Positions 52,256-60,509 of a stretch of 64,000 bases of DNA are shown piece after piece. Under the pieces are notes generated by a model. That model saw only the letters and a list, made by a program, of their open reading frames with translations, did not search any database and was not told where the DNA came from. A program made the position numbers and the translations under genes. Source of the stretch: Virgibacillus_F sp049310925 (GTDB lineage: Bacteria > Bacillota > Bacilli > Bacillales > Amphibacillaceae); assembly GCF_049310925.1 (NCBI RefSeq), contig NZ_JBMERP010000010.1, positions 1 through 64,000 of the forward strand, read 5' to 3'. Every line of letters begins with the position of its first letter. Within the stretch, counting starts at the first letter, position 1.

Positions 52256-52517
52256 TTTTAACACCTCTTTCTTCTTGAATTTTTGAATCTATTTTTTGGT
52301 AATACCTCATAGCAAGGAAAAATTCTTCAACTACTTTAGGATCAACTTTCTTTAATTCTCTCAAACTATACCTTCTGTGTGAGCTTCTACCACTACCTAA
52401 TCTAATTGGTATTATCTTTCCATCTTTCTCCCATTTTTTTATCGTATTGTTATGGGTTTGGTATATCAAAGCTACTTGACTAATAGTAAAATATGTTTCT
52501 CCAAATAAATCCTTCAT
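52248..52517 (-). CDS. MerR/excisionase-type HTH protein
   Basis: An 89-aa protein. YFTISQVALIYQTHNNTIKK, then WEKDGKIIPIRLGSG and RYSLREL is a typical MerR/HTH_17 DNA-binding domain. It overlaps the next gene by eight bases. Being beside the surface-protein genes it may control them through the class-1 operator; this is a guess. Confidence 0.75.
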   Translation of the reverse strand: MKDLFGETYFTISQVALIYQTHNNTIKKWEKDGKIIPIRLGSGRSSHRRYSLRELKKVDPKVVEEFFLAMRYYQKIDSKIQEERGVKSE

Positions 52518-52640
52518 TTCCTCTCCCCCTTTTTCATTACTGTACTTATAGATACTTTTTATTTTTTGAGTGTTTTAATATAGTGGTAACTTTTTTATAA
52601 TAAATGTTCAAAACTTGATCTAATATTTATAACAGATAAT
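52518..52640. other. Short intergenic region
   Basis: Holds the reverse promoter of the MerR gene. AAAACTTGATC at about 52610 is the same scattered motif seen at 1100, 4770 and 43392. Confidence 0.4.
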
Positions 52641-52679
52641 AAAAAAAGAATGTAATCTATATAAAGATCACATTCCTTA
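52641..52679 (-). terminator. Rho-independent terminator, reverse strand
   Basis: GGAATGTGATctttatatagATTACATTC followed by TTTTTTT, read on the reverse strand, after the gene at 52692. Confidence 0.75.
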
Positions 52680-52691
52680 TATTTATTCTTT

Positions 52692-53606
52692 TTACCACTT
52701 AACCCAAATTTTATTTGTTGAATAGGAAATTTGTACACCTGATTGGTTAATAACGTTATAGTTATTTTCTTCAGTTATAAATTTTCCTAAATAACTATTG
52801 ATTTGATTGTAAGATAATGGAATTCCTAAATTCGTCATTACTTTACTAGCTACACTAAATGTAGAACCAGTTAAATCAGCTAAAGTAAAAGTCCCATTTG
52901 AATAAGCATGAACAACTCTTCCATTTTTCTTCGCAAAAAATGAATTAATATCACCTTCAACCACATAACCATTACTTTCATAAACATTCTTAATGTTATC
53001 AAAAGAAGGATTAGTCGGTTCAGGTTTCGGTTCAGGCTCAGGCTCAGGCTCAGGTTCAGGAGCTGGTTCTACTACTACTGGTTCTTCCTCAACTACTGGC
53101 TCTTCTTTTTCCTCTTTTTTAGGTTCAGGTTTAGTTTCTTCTTTTACTATTTCTTTTTTCTCTTCCTTTTTGACTGGTGCTTTGATGATAACTTTCTCAG
53201 GTTCTTTACTTACTGGTTGTTTTTCCTTAGATGGTTCTTTTTTATAAGTATCTTTACTATCGGTATTTTCCACCTTTACAACAACTTTATCTTCTTTTTC
53301 AACAGGGATTGTTTTTTCCTCTATATCCTTTTTTACTACCTTTTTATTATTTTTTTTCTCAATCTCTTTCTCAATCTCTTTATTTTCTTCTACTTTTTTT
53401 ATTACCTTTTCTTTTTCCTTTTCATCTTTAACTACTATTTCATTTTTATTAAAATCACTATCATTTTTAACATTATCTTCACCATTAAAAACAAGTGGTA
53501 AAGAGATTAAACTCACTAACAAAACTAGTCCGATTGTAGCTATCCAAATTTTACTTTTACTTCCTAAACTCTTTACAATATTGAAAAACTCTTTTAATTT
53601 ATTCAT
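52692..53606 (-). CDS. Membrane-anchored member of the I-x-W domain family (2)
   Basis: A 304-aa protein; ATG at 53606 follows AAAGGGGATATTAAA. One span (WIATIGLVLLVSLISLPLVF), then about 160 residues of Lys/Glu/Val repeats and a PEPEPEPEP tract, then the shared domain: IKNVYESNGY, LADLTGSTFSVASKVMTNLG, IPLSYNQI, ending NKIWVKW. The stiff linker would carry the domain through the cell wall. Confidence 0.7.
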   Translation of the reverse strand: MNKLKEFFNIVKSLGSKSKIWIATIGLVLLVSLISLPLVFNGEDNVKNDSDFNKNEIVVKDEKEKEKVIKKVEENKEIEKEIEKKNNKKVVKKDIEEKTIPVEKEDKVVVKVENTDSKDTYKKEPSKEKQPVSKEPEKVIIKAPVKKEEKKEIVKEETKPEPKKEEKEEPVVEEEPVVVEPAPEPEPEPEPEPKPEPTNPSFDNIKNVYESNGYVVEGDINSFFAKKNGRVVHAYSNGTFTLADLTGSTFSVASKVMTNLGIPLSYNQINSYLGKFITEENNYNVINQSGVQISYSTNKIWVKW

Positions 53607-53619
53607 TTTAATATCCCCT

Positions 53620-54180
53620 TTACCAATTAATAAAAACTTTATTTTCTTTAACTGAATAATTAACTCCCTTATCACTAAAATCTTTACCTTCTTTTTTAAC
53701 CTGATTTAAATCGTTTAATATTGATTCTTTAGAAAGAGATCCATCTAACTTCACTAAAAACTCACTAGCCTTTTTAAACGATTCAGTATCAATAGCTATA
53801 GCAAAATTTTTATCTTTATAAACGGAAACAAAATTCCCATTTTTCGTTACTACAAGACTTCCAATATCATTTTTTGTTACCTGATATTCATTTCCGTAAA
53901 CTTTTTTCACCATATCTAAAGTAGATAATTCTTTAACTTCCTCTTTAACTTCATTTTCTTTAACTTCTTCTTTTTTTTCTTTAGTTTTTACGACTTCTTC
54001 AGTTTTTTTAACTTCCTTTTTGTCATTTTCAACTTTTTCATCTTCCATAGCTTCAGGTTGTTTTTCTACTACTAATTCTTTCTCTTCATTTTTTTCCACT
54101 TCAACTTTTTCATTACATCCAATTAAACCTACCATTAATAACAATCCAAACATTAATAACAATACTTTACTTTTCTTCAT
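53620..54180 (-). CDS. Lipoprotein member of the I-x-W domain family (3)
   Basis: A 186-aa lipoprotein (lipobox GLIGC, Cys 22) with a Lys/Glu linker and the shared C-terminal domain: VKKVYGNEY, FAIAIDTESFKKASEFLVKL, then SLSKESI and closing NKVFINW. The ribosome site is GGAG. It lies 13 bases before the next family member, so they are co-transcribed. Confidence 0.7.
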   Translation of the reverse strand: MKKSKVLLLMFGLLLMVGLIGCNEKVEVEKNEEKELVVEKQPEAMEDEKVENDKKEVKKTEEVVKTKEKKEEVKENEVKEEVKELSTLDMVKKVYGNEYQVTKNDIGSLVVTKNGNFVSVYKDKNFAIAIDTESFKKASEFLVKLDGSLSKESILNDLNQVKKEGKDFSDKGVNYSVKENKVFINW

Positions 54181-54258
54181 TTTTACCTAACTCCTTCTAT
54201 TTTTTTATGTTCTATATTATTTTTACTTTTAAAAAATAAAACTTTTTTCTATACCTAT

Positions 54259-54305
54259 ATTATAGCGTTCTTTTTTAATTTTTTAAATAGCGTTAATCGT
54301 ACCAT
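54259..54305 (-). promoter_or_regulatory. Class-1 promoter of the lipoprotein operon
   Basis: Reverse: ATGGTACGATTAAC, GCTATTTAAA, 17 bases, GCTATAAT. The -35 part is TTTAAA, the most divergent of the set. Confidence 0.6.
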
Positions 54306-54312
54306 CTAGTTT

Positions 54313-54945
54313 CTATATCTCCATTTTAAGAAAAGGTTGAAATAACTTTACTCCTCTTTTGTTAAAAATTTTAAAATCACATATTAAGTGGCTAATATAC
54401 CCTAATACCAATACTAAAAACAATCCTTCAATTTGATTAAAATCTAAACTTAGAAGATAAGCAATATATCCAAAATATGCTAATCCAATTAAACTATGAG
54501 TGTATGATCTGTGAGGCAAGAATGAAGCTACCCCTATATAAACACCCATCAACCAAATCCAAGTCGTTCCTAAAAGTAATCCACCAATCACAACTCCTAT
54601 TGAAGTCATCAATAACATACGTTTTTGAGTGATAAATTTAGAAGCTAGTATCATTATTCCTAACCCTATTCCAATTCCTAACCATTTCTCATATCCCACT
54701 CTTTCCAAGAAACTATATACAGTCATTAAAAATCCTATTAGAATCGCTAAACTTTTAATTAGTTTATGAGATATAGTTAGTTTTCCACTTAACATACCGT
54801 TTGTATCTAAATCAGGAATCAACCCTGCAATTCCCCCTATACTCACTAATGTTACCATTTCAACGCTTACTGGCTCAATTCCTACACTTATTCCAACTAA
54901 TCCTCCAACTATTCCACCTACGGTTGCGTGTGCTACTCCATTCAT
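54313..54945 (-). CDS. YdjM-type membrane metal-dependent hydrolase
   Basis: A 210-aa protein with about five spans. Conserved His and Asp: an N-terminal HATVGG, IPDLDTNG near 43, HRSYTHSL near 147-154 and GYISHLICDF near 183-192. This is the YdjM (DUF457) pattern, a metal-binding family related to phospholipase C. The role in plasmids is unknown. It has its own consensus promoter at 55011. Confidence 0.8.
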   Translation of the reverse strand: MNGVAHATVGGIVGGLVGISVGIEPVSVEMVTLVSIGGIAGLIPDLDTNGMLSGKLTISHKLIKSLAILIGFLMTVYSFLERVGYEKWLGIGIGLGIMILASKFITQKRMLLMTSIGVVIGGLLLGTTWIWLMGVYIGVASFLPHRSYTHSLIGLAYFGYIAYLLSLDFNQIEGLFLVLVLGYISHLICDFKIFNKRGVKLFQPFLKMEI

Positions 54946-55010
54946 TTCTAAATCATCCCCTTTTTATGTTATCTAACGTTTTTAATTATTTTGTTTTACC
55001 AATTAATACA

Positions 55011-55061
55011 ATTATACCATATTTAATACTATTTGTCAATGTAAATACCTAAATATTAGGT
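55011..55061 (-). promoter_or_regulatory. Consensus sigma-A promoter with upstream palindrome
   Basis: Reverse: TTGACA (55034-55039), 17 bases, TATAAT (55011-55016), a perfect vegetative promoter for the YdjM gene. ACCTAATATTTAGGT at 55047-55061, the class-2 palindrome, lies just upstream of -35. Confidence 0.75.
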
Positions 55062-55096
55062 TTTTTATTTTAATATAGATACATTTCTATTTTAAA

Positions 55097-55540
55097 CCGT
55101 ACATTTTGGGTTTAAAAACCGTTATTGGGTGAATAGTCGATTCGTCATTTCGTGTTTCTTTCGCTAAAGCGTACATTTTTGGTTCATTTTCTTTTATAAT
55201 TTATAATTTTTATCTTTATAAAAACAACCAGTCCTTTTGATTGTTTTTATATCTTGTTTTATATGTTTTAATTGTTTTAATGTTTTAGAAGGTCGAAAAG
55301 CGTTGATATATAAGGTTTTATGAAAGGTAAAAAGTACAAAAATGGTGTTAAAGCATACAAAAATGGTGCTAAAAAGTACAAATTTGGTTTGAAAGCGTAC
55401 ATTTTTGGTGTCTTATCCAGTACATTTTTGGTGCTAAAAAGTACAAATTTGGTGTGAAAAGTACAAAAATGGTGTGAAGCCTTACAAACTCGGTCTTTAA
55501 TTAATAACCTCCAAAGCGTACAAAAAAAATTTTTTGTACT
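55097..55540 (+). repeat. Iterons of the Rep_3 origin
   Basis: The unit GTACAAAAATGGTG or GTACATTTTTGGTG appears about ten times. Eight lie in tandem from about 55334 to 55490 at 21-22-bp steps; others are at 55099 and 55171, and a GTACAAAAAAAATTTTTTGTAC palindrome ends at about 55540 (given as GTAC at each end). They lie directly before the Rep_3 gene and define its origin. Confidence 0.85.
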
Positions 55541-55588
55541 TTTAAATTATCGAAATTAATAGTAGAATTAAATCAGAGTTGAATTGAA

Positions 55589-55606
55589 CACCATTTTTGT
55601 ACGCTT
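55589..55606 (-). promoter_or_regulatory. Inverted iteron over the rep promoter
   Basis: CACCATTTTTGTACGCTT is one iteron in the opposite orientation, 17 bases before the rep start. Binding of the initiator here would repress its own gene, as in other iteron plasmids. Confidence 0.65.
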
Positions 55607-55622
55607 AAAAGAGGGATAAAAA

Positions 55623-56723
55623 ATGAATAAGGATGAAATAAAGTCTGTAAAAAATAATGTAGTTACTAAATCAAATATATTGATTGAGGCAAATTACAAA
55701 TTAACAATTATCGAACAAAAAATAATTCTTTTTATTGTAAGTAAAATAAGGAAAGATGATGAGGATTTCGCTAGATACAAATTATCTGTAAAAGATTTTT
55801 ACGAGTTACTTGGATATAAAGGAACTCCTAAATATTCTGAAATGCGGGAGATAACCAAAAAGTTAATGGGAAAAATTTTAGAAATAAAAGAGGGAGGAAA
55901 ATTAACACAAGTAAGTTGGTTATCTTTTGTGGAGTATAATAAAACAAGTGGAAGTGTTAGTTTATCATTCGATCCAAACTTAAAACCATACTTATTACAA
56001 TTAAAGAGAGAATTCACCTCTTACAAATTAAAGAACATAATGGAATTGAAAAATAGTTATTCTATTCGTATTTATGAAATTTTAAAAAAATGGCAAACTG
56101 TAAAACAAGTGGAAATACCTCTTGAAAAGTTAAGAAAAATGGTTGGTGTAAACGATAAATATCGTGAATACCATAATTTTAAAAAAAGAGTGTTAATTCC
56201 TTCACAAAAAGAAGTTAAAAATAAAACGGACATATCATTTGAATATGAAGAAATAAAACATGGTCGGAAAGTTATCGCTATCCTCTTTCTTATCAATTCA
56301 AAATCACAAGATACAAAAAAACTAGATTCACAAAATAATAATCAATCTAAAACAGAAGATGAATCATGGTTAGATTCACTTTTTATCCAGCTTGATATTC
56401 TTTTTAAAAAACATAATTATGATTTAAATAAAGATGTAGTTAAACGTTGGGTAGGACAAGCTGATAAAATTTGGGGAAATAACAAATATATAAAAGTAAA
56501 TGAGTTATCAAACCAAGCGTTTAGAAAAGAAGGGATTCAAAATCATATAGCTTTCATCAGTCACATTTTAAAAGAAAAGGTGAGACTTTTAAAAGAAGGT
56601 AAAGATCATAACCAAGCAAGTATAGAAACCTATTCCCCACCTCAACAAATTATTAATGATGAAGTTGTACCTGACTGGTTTAAAGAAAGACAAAAGAAGA
56701 GAAAAGAAAAGAACGGATTATAA
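55623..56723 (+). CDS. Rep_3-family replication initiator
   Basis: A 366-aa protein with ribosome site GAGGGATAAAAA. It has the two winged-helix layout of Rep_3 proteins: WH1 with LIEANYKLTIIEQKIILFIV (about 22-41) and a SVSLSFDPNLKPYLLQLK stretch, WH2 with KNSYSIRIYEILKKW and KRVLIPSQKEV. The C-terminal helical tail is plasmid-specific. It would bind the GTACAAAAATGG iterons upstream and open the origin. Confidence 0.9.
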   Translation: MNKDEIKSVKNNVVTKSNILIEANYKLTIIEQKIILFIVSKIRKDDEDFARYKLSVKDFYELLGYKGTPKYSEMREITKKLMGKILEIKEGGKLTQVSWLSFVEYNKTSGSVSLSFDPNLKPYLLQLKREFTSYKLKNIMELKNSYSIRIYEILKKWQTVKQVEIPLEKLRKMVGVNDKYREYHNFKKRVLIPSQKEVKNKTDISFEYEEIKHGRKVIAILFLINSKSQDTKKLDSQNNNQSKTEDESWLDSLFIQLDILFKKHNYDLNKDVVKRWVGQADKIWGNNKYIKVNELSNQAFRKEGIQNHIAFISHILKEKVRLLKEGKDHNQASIETYSPPQQIINDEVVPDWFKERQKKRKEKNGL

Positions 56724-56741
56724 TTATCCGTTCTAATAATT
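56715..56741. terminator. Bidirectional terminator
   Basis: AGAACGGATtataATTATCCGTTCT between the converging rep and the reverse-strand gene at 56746. Confidence 0.65.
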
Positions 56742-56745
56742 TATC

Positions 56746-57702
56746 TTACCATCTTACCTCAAATTTCCATCCATTCCATCCATTATAACTAGAAGCAAAA
56801 TCAAAACTAACACCATTTGGGATATAGCTGAGATCTGGATTATCCTCTCCCCATTTATAAGGGATATTAATTTCATGATTCATTCCATCCAACAATTTTT
56901 TATAATTTGAAGGAATCCCCAAATAAATCATAGTTTGAGTTGCTAAATCTAAGGAGGAATCACTCATACTATAAAGTGAAAAAAATGTTTCAGAATTTGT
57001 ATCATAAAAAATATGATACATTTTTCCATTTTTAAAAATTGAAAAACCATTATCGAATTGTTCAAATGTATAATTAGATCCATAAATACTTTTTATTTTA
57101 TTAAAGTTATAATTAACCTTTCCTACACTACTAGGTTTATCTCGTTCAATCACAACTTCTTTTGGTTTTTCATAAGTTGGTTCTTCTTCTTTAGGTTGAA
57201 TTATGCTTACTTGATCGGTATCTGAATCTACTGTTATTTTTTCACTTTTATTTCTTTCATCATCTTTAACCTCGTCTTCTTTGGTAACTTTATCCTCAGA
57301 TTTTATTATTTCTTTCTCTACTATATCTTTATTATTTTCTTCTTCTTCTTCTTCTTTGTTTACTACAACTTCATGTTTATCGGTAATACTAGCTTCTTCA
57401 ACTTTAATTACCTTTTTTTCTTTCTCTTTTTCTTCCCTTTCTTCTTTTACAACTTCATCCTTATTTTCAGTTGATACTACAGTTTCTTTTGTTTTTTCTT
57501 CCACTCCTGAAACGTTACTTTTAATCATTTTGAAATTTTCATTAAAACTCATTTCAGATGAATTTGAAATATCTTTTTCTGTTTCTTTTTCACTAGTAGC
57601 AGATTCTTCTTTTTTATCAGATAATAATGGTATGGTAATTAAAGTAACCAATATCACCAAACTAATCATACTTAGAATAACTTTCATCTTTCCCCTAATC
57701 AT
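56746..57702 (-). CDS. Membrane-anchored member of the I-x-W domain family (4)
   Basis: A 318-aa protein; ATG at 57702 follows AAAGGGGAG. One span near residues 7-25, about 160 residues of Glu/Lys/Val linker, then the shared domain: IKSIYGSNY, GFSIFKNGKMYHIF, SLDLATQTMIYLGIPSNYKK, ending KFEVRW. Same plan as the protein at 52692. Confidence 0.7.
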   Translation of the reverse strand: MIRGKMKVILSMISLVILVTLITIPLLSDKKEESATSEKETEKDISNSSEMSFNENFKMIKSNVSGVEEKTKETVVSTENKDEVVKEEREEKEKEKKVIKVEEASITDKHEVVVNKEEEEEENNKDIVEKEIIKSEDKVTKEDEVKDDERNKSEKITVDSDTDQVSIIQPKEEEPTYEKPKEVVIERDKPSSVGKVNYNFNKIKSIYGSNYTFEQFDNGFSIFKNGKMYHIFYDTNSETFFSLYSMSDSSLDLATQTMIYLGIPSNYKKLLDGMNHEINIPYKWGEDNPDLSYIPNGVSFDFASSYNGWNGWKFEVRW

Positions 57703-57765
57703 TATAAAACTCCCCTTTTATATTCTTTAACGTTTTTAGTCATATTTTTTAAATTCTATCTTTTC

Positions 57766-58998
57766 TCACCCCATTACAGTACCTACATTACCAATAACTG
57801 TTTTTATTTTCGTTTCACCAAATTCCTTTCTATAAAAACGAATTCCTTTCTCAAATTCATTATTCACTCTTTTAAAGTAAATCTCACTACCTTCTAACTC
57901 AAAAACTTCAAGCGGTATATATAATCCTTCATCTTTAATGTGTTTAACAACTTTTTCGACACCATTCAACCTAAAAATCCTTCCATCAAATTTAAATCGT
58001 TCACTTTCTTTATTAAATACATATACATTTTCACCAGTTTTATTTTTTCTTTCTTCAGGTATTAATCTAATTATGTTTTCATTTTCCTTATCTACAAAAT
58101 ACCCATAGTTAAGGGACATAAATAAAGGAAAGATTTTTACATATTTCACATTATCTATATTTTTAATTTCGTTTTTAGGTATAAAAATACCACTTTTAAT
58201 TTTATTTTTATCTTTAATGTTATTTTTAAGTGTATTGATTAATATTTCTCTTTCAATTTCATTAATATCAGTCAATTCTTTATAATTCTTATCATAAACA
58301 TCTTCTAATACATACAATGAAGCGAATTCCCTAGCAAAAATCTCTTTTCCTTTATAAAAATATTTATCTTTTTTATCCTTCAAAATAATATCTTCATGGT
58401 AATTTTTAAAATAATCAAGGTCTTTTATAAAACTTCTTGAAAACATAAAAGTATTGAAATCGCCTATATCCATTAATTCATAATCAAAAAAGTGTCCAAA
58501 TTCATGTTGTAAGCTATTAAAGAATTCTTGATAACTTTGATTTGTACTTATTACGATATGTTTATTATTACTACTATAAAAACCTTGATTATAAACAGCT
58601 TTTCCATTATCATTACTTTCTTCAAAAATTTTTCCTTGATATATTTCAATAGTTAAACCTTCAAAAAAATCATCAGTTAAATTTAAATCACTTTTATATT
58701 TATATATCAAATAATGAATTGAATACAAAACAAAACCCTTATCAAGTGTTTGTGTTGTCTCTTCGTATTTAAAATCATAATTAGGTTTTTCTTCAAAATC
58801 AGTAAAATTTATGGTATATGGAAAAAGTTTTTCTTTACCTTCTACCTTTTTTTCTTCTACCTTTTTTACCTCTTCATCATTTACTTTTTCTATTTCATTC
58901 ATTACAAAATCCTTTTCTTTTTTAGTAAAATCAACACCACACCCTACCAACATCACCATTACAAAAATTCCAACACTAATTAATAATATTTGTTTCAT
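57766..58998 (-). CDS. Lipoprotein lethal-factor-type metalloprotease
   Basis: A 410-aa protein. Lipobox MLVGC (Cys 20), then the shared module VDFTKKEKDFVMNEIEKVND. Zinc motif HEFGHFFDYE at about 165-174 and KEIFAREFASLYV about 50 residues later (third ligand Glu). This is the lethal-factor/PPEP (M34) order. The C-terminal third is beta-rich. Active-site residues look intact. It would act on the outer surface. Confidence 0.75.
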   Translation of the reverse strand: MKQILLISVGIFVMVMLVGCGVDFTKKEKDFVMNEIEKVNDEEVKKVEEKKVEGKEKLFPYTINFTDFEEKPNYDFKYEETTQTLDKGFVLYSIHYLIYKYKSDLNLTDDFFEGLTIEIYQGKIFEESNDNGKAVYNQGFYSSNNKHIVISTNQSYQEFFNSLQHEFGHFFDYELMDIGDFNTFMFSRSFIKDLDYFKNYHEDIILKDKKDKYFYKGKEIFAREFASLYVLEDVYDKNYKELTDINEIEREILINTLKNNIKDKNKIKSGIFIPKNEIKNIDNVKYVKIFPLFMSLNYGYFVDKENENIIRLIPEERKNKTGENVYVFNKESERFKFDGRIFRLNGVEKVVKHIKDEGLYIPLEVFELEGSEIYFKRVNNEFEKGIRFYRKEFGETKIKTVIGNVGTVMG

Positions 58999-59043
58999 TT
59001 TCTTTCTCCCCTTTTATATTCTTTATTTTTTCTATCTATTACT

Positions 59044-59089
59044 ATTATAGCTTTTTTTAAAAAAAATTCAGTAGTGTTAGTTGCACCAT
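59044..59089 (-). promoter_or_regulatory. Class-1 promoter
   Basis: Reverse: ATGGTGCAACTAAC, ACTACTGAAT, 16 bases, GCTATAAT. It drives the metalloprotease lipoprotein gene. Confidence 0.75.
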
Positions 59090-59093
59090 CCTT

Positions 59094-59166
59094 CTTTTAA
59101 AAATAAGACTTAATATTCCTGAACGCTGAGTTATTTTGTAATCCAAACTTTTGTTTCATTTTCATT
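59094..59166 (-). pseudogene. Decayed 3' end of a 60033-type gene
   Basis: The reverse strand reads NENETKVWITK, a stop, then in another frame SGILSLIF. The intact neighbour at 60033 has NKNEKKVWDRTITKRSGVLS. The DNA similarity (TAAGACTTAATA-TCCTGAACG) is plain. It is a broken duplicate left between two operons. Confidence 0.6.
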
Positions 59167-59316
59167 TAATGTCATGATGAACCTTAACTTTAATAACATA
59201 AAAATTATGTTTACCAAAACACAATACATAATAATAAAATACCAACTAGTAGTTTTTTCATTTTTATCCCTCTTTTTTCTAAAAAGTAAAAGGATGGAAA
59301 AACCACCCTCTTCTCT

Positions 59317-59931
59317 TTACCAACTAATTTTTACCTCTTCATTTTTAATATCAAGTTCAAAAATAACTCCATCAGATTCAGAAGTTGCATTTCTTTTTAA
59401 CCATTCTGAATGAGGGGGGTTATCCTCCCCACTAATTAGATCACTAATCATTTTATATATTTCTTTCTCACTTAAAGGTACACCTATCTCTGATAACACT
59501 TTTGAAGCATCTTTATAAGATGAATTATTAATAAGAAATCCATTATCACCTACATTAAAAAAATTCTTTCCAATAAACGTATTTTCACCATAAATATGTT
59601 CAAGATTTCTATTACCACGACCAGCAATTACAACACCATTAACGGTTGTTACTTTATATCTGTTATTTAAATCCTTATACAAATTAATTATTTTATATGG
59701 TTCAAAATTATCCGATTTTGAAAAGGACTTTTTAACTATAATTTGTTTTAACATAGACTGATTTTCAGATAACATATCCTCTTTTTGATTTAATTCTTTT
59801 CTAATTTCTTCTTTCACATTATCTATTTCATTCTCAATATAAATCTTTTCATTACTAGTAAAGATATTTCCACACCCCACCAACAACAACATCACAAAAA
59901 TACAAACACCAATTAAGCAACCTTTTTTCAC
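59317..59931 (-). CDS. Lipoprotein member of the I-x-W domain family (5)
   Basis: A 204-aa lipoprotein with a GTG start after AAGGGGGG; lipobox LLVGC (Cys 20). It carries both modules: GNIFTSNEKIYIENEIDNV after the Cys, and a C-terminal I-x-W-type domain with YKDASKVLSEIGVPLSEKEI and final EEVKISW. It links the two module families. The domain here has an extra segment (HSEWLKRNATSESDG). Confidence 0.7.
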   Translation of the reverse strand: MKKGCLIGVCIFVMLLLVGCGNIFTSNEKIYIENEIDNVKEEIRKELNQKEDMLSENQSMLKQIIVKKSFSKSDNFEPYKIINLYKDLNNRYKVTTVNGVVIAGRGNRNLEHIYGENTFIGKNFFNVGDNGFLINNSSYKDASKVLSEIGVPLSEKEIYKMISDLISGEDNPPHSEWLKRNATSESDGVIFELDIKNEEVKISW

Positions 59932-59978
59932 TTTCTTTCCCCCCTTTTTATATTCTTTATTTTTTTATTCCCACTACT

Positions 59979-60025
59979 ATTATAGCTTTTTAAATTGAAA
60001 TATTCACTAGCGTTAATAATACCAT
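59979..60025 (-). promoter_or_regulatory. Class-1 promoter
   Basis: Reverse: ATGGTATTATTAAC, GCTAGTGAAT, 17 bases, GCTATAAT. It serves the lipoprotein at 59931. Confidence 0.75.
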
Positions 60026-60032
60026 CCTAAAT

Positions 60033-60353
60033 TTAAAAAATAAGACTTAATACTCCTGAACGTTTAGTGATTGTGCGATCCCAAACTTTCTTTTCATTTT
60101 TATTTATTAGAAAATCTAATCTAAAACCTCCATTAACCATATCCTGACTTCCTATCATTTCGTAAATAAATTTAGTTCCATAATACAGTTTCACATTTAT
60201 GCAATCTCCACTATTATCTAATTCATAATGACTTATATCTTTTTTAATAAAAGTCCTATTTTCTCTATCTAAGTCTTTGAAATTACTAAAATTCTTAATT
60301 ACTTCTTTGATTTCATTTCCAAATTCAATATCTTTTATTTTTTTTACAGTCAT
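60033..60353 (-). CDS. Unknown cytoplasmic protein
   Basis: A 106-aa protein after AAAAGGGGTTAGC. No signal peptide and no known family. The last 30 residues are duplicated as a broken copy at 59094. It is driven by a class-2 promoter, unlike its neighbours. Confidence 0.55.
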   Translation of the reverse strand: MTVKKIKDIEFGNEIKEVIKNFSNFKDLDRENRTFIKKDISHYELDNSGDCINVKLYYGTKFIYEMIGSQDMVNGGFRLDFLINKNEKKVWDRTITKRSGVLSLIF

Positions 60354-60378
60354 TTTAGCTAACCCCTTTTAGTAATTA

Positions 60379-60457
60379 AACCTATTTATTAGGTTTTTTA
60401 TATTATAATACTATTATATCATATATTAAAAAGACTTATATTACAGAAATGTTACAG
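60379..60457 (-). promoter_or_regulatory. Class-2 promoter
   Basis: Reverse: TGTAACATTTCTGTAATATA, TATAAT at 60413-60418, then the palindrome AACCTAATAAATAGGTT at 60379-60395. Confidence 0.75.
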
Positions 60458-60470
60458 AAAGAACATTAAA

Positions 60471-60502
60471 AAAGAATGGATTTTTAAGTCCATTCTTTTA
60501 AT
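60471..60502. terminator. Bidirectional terminator
   Basis: AAAAGAATGGAtttttaagTCCATTCTTTTA, with T runs on both strands, at the end of the GLUG protein gene. Confidence 0.75.
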
Positions 60503-60509
60503 ATCCTAA

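Noticed and set aside
53217..53501. Two Phe/Tyr-rich forward frames near 53.2-53.5 kb
   Set aside because: They are antisense to the Lys/Glu-rich linker of the 52692 protein; such linkers always give long aromatic shadow frames.
58750..59413. Hydrophobic forward frames at 58750, 58811 and 59174
   Set aside because: Antisense to the lipoprotein genes and their promoters; no ribosome sites.
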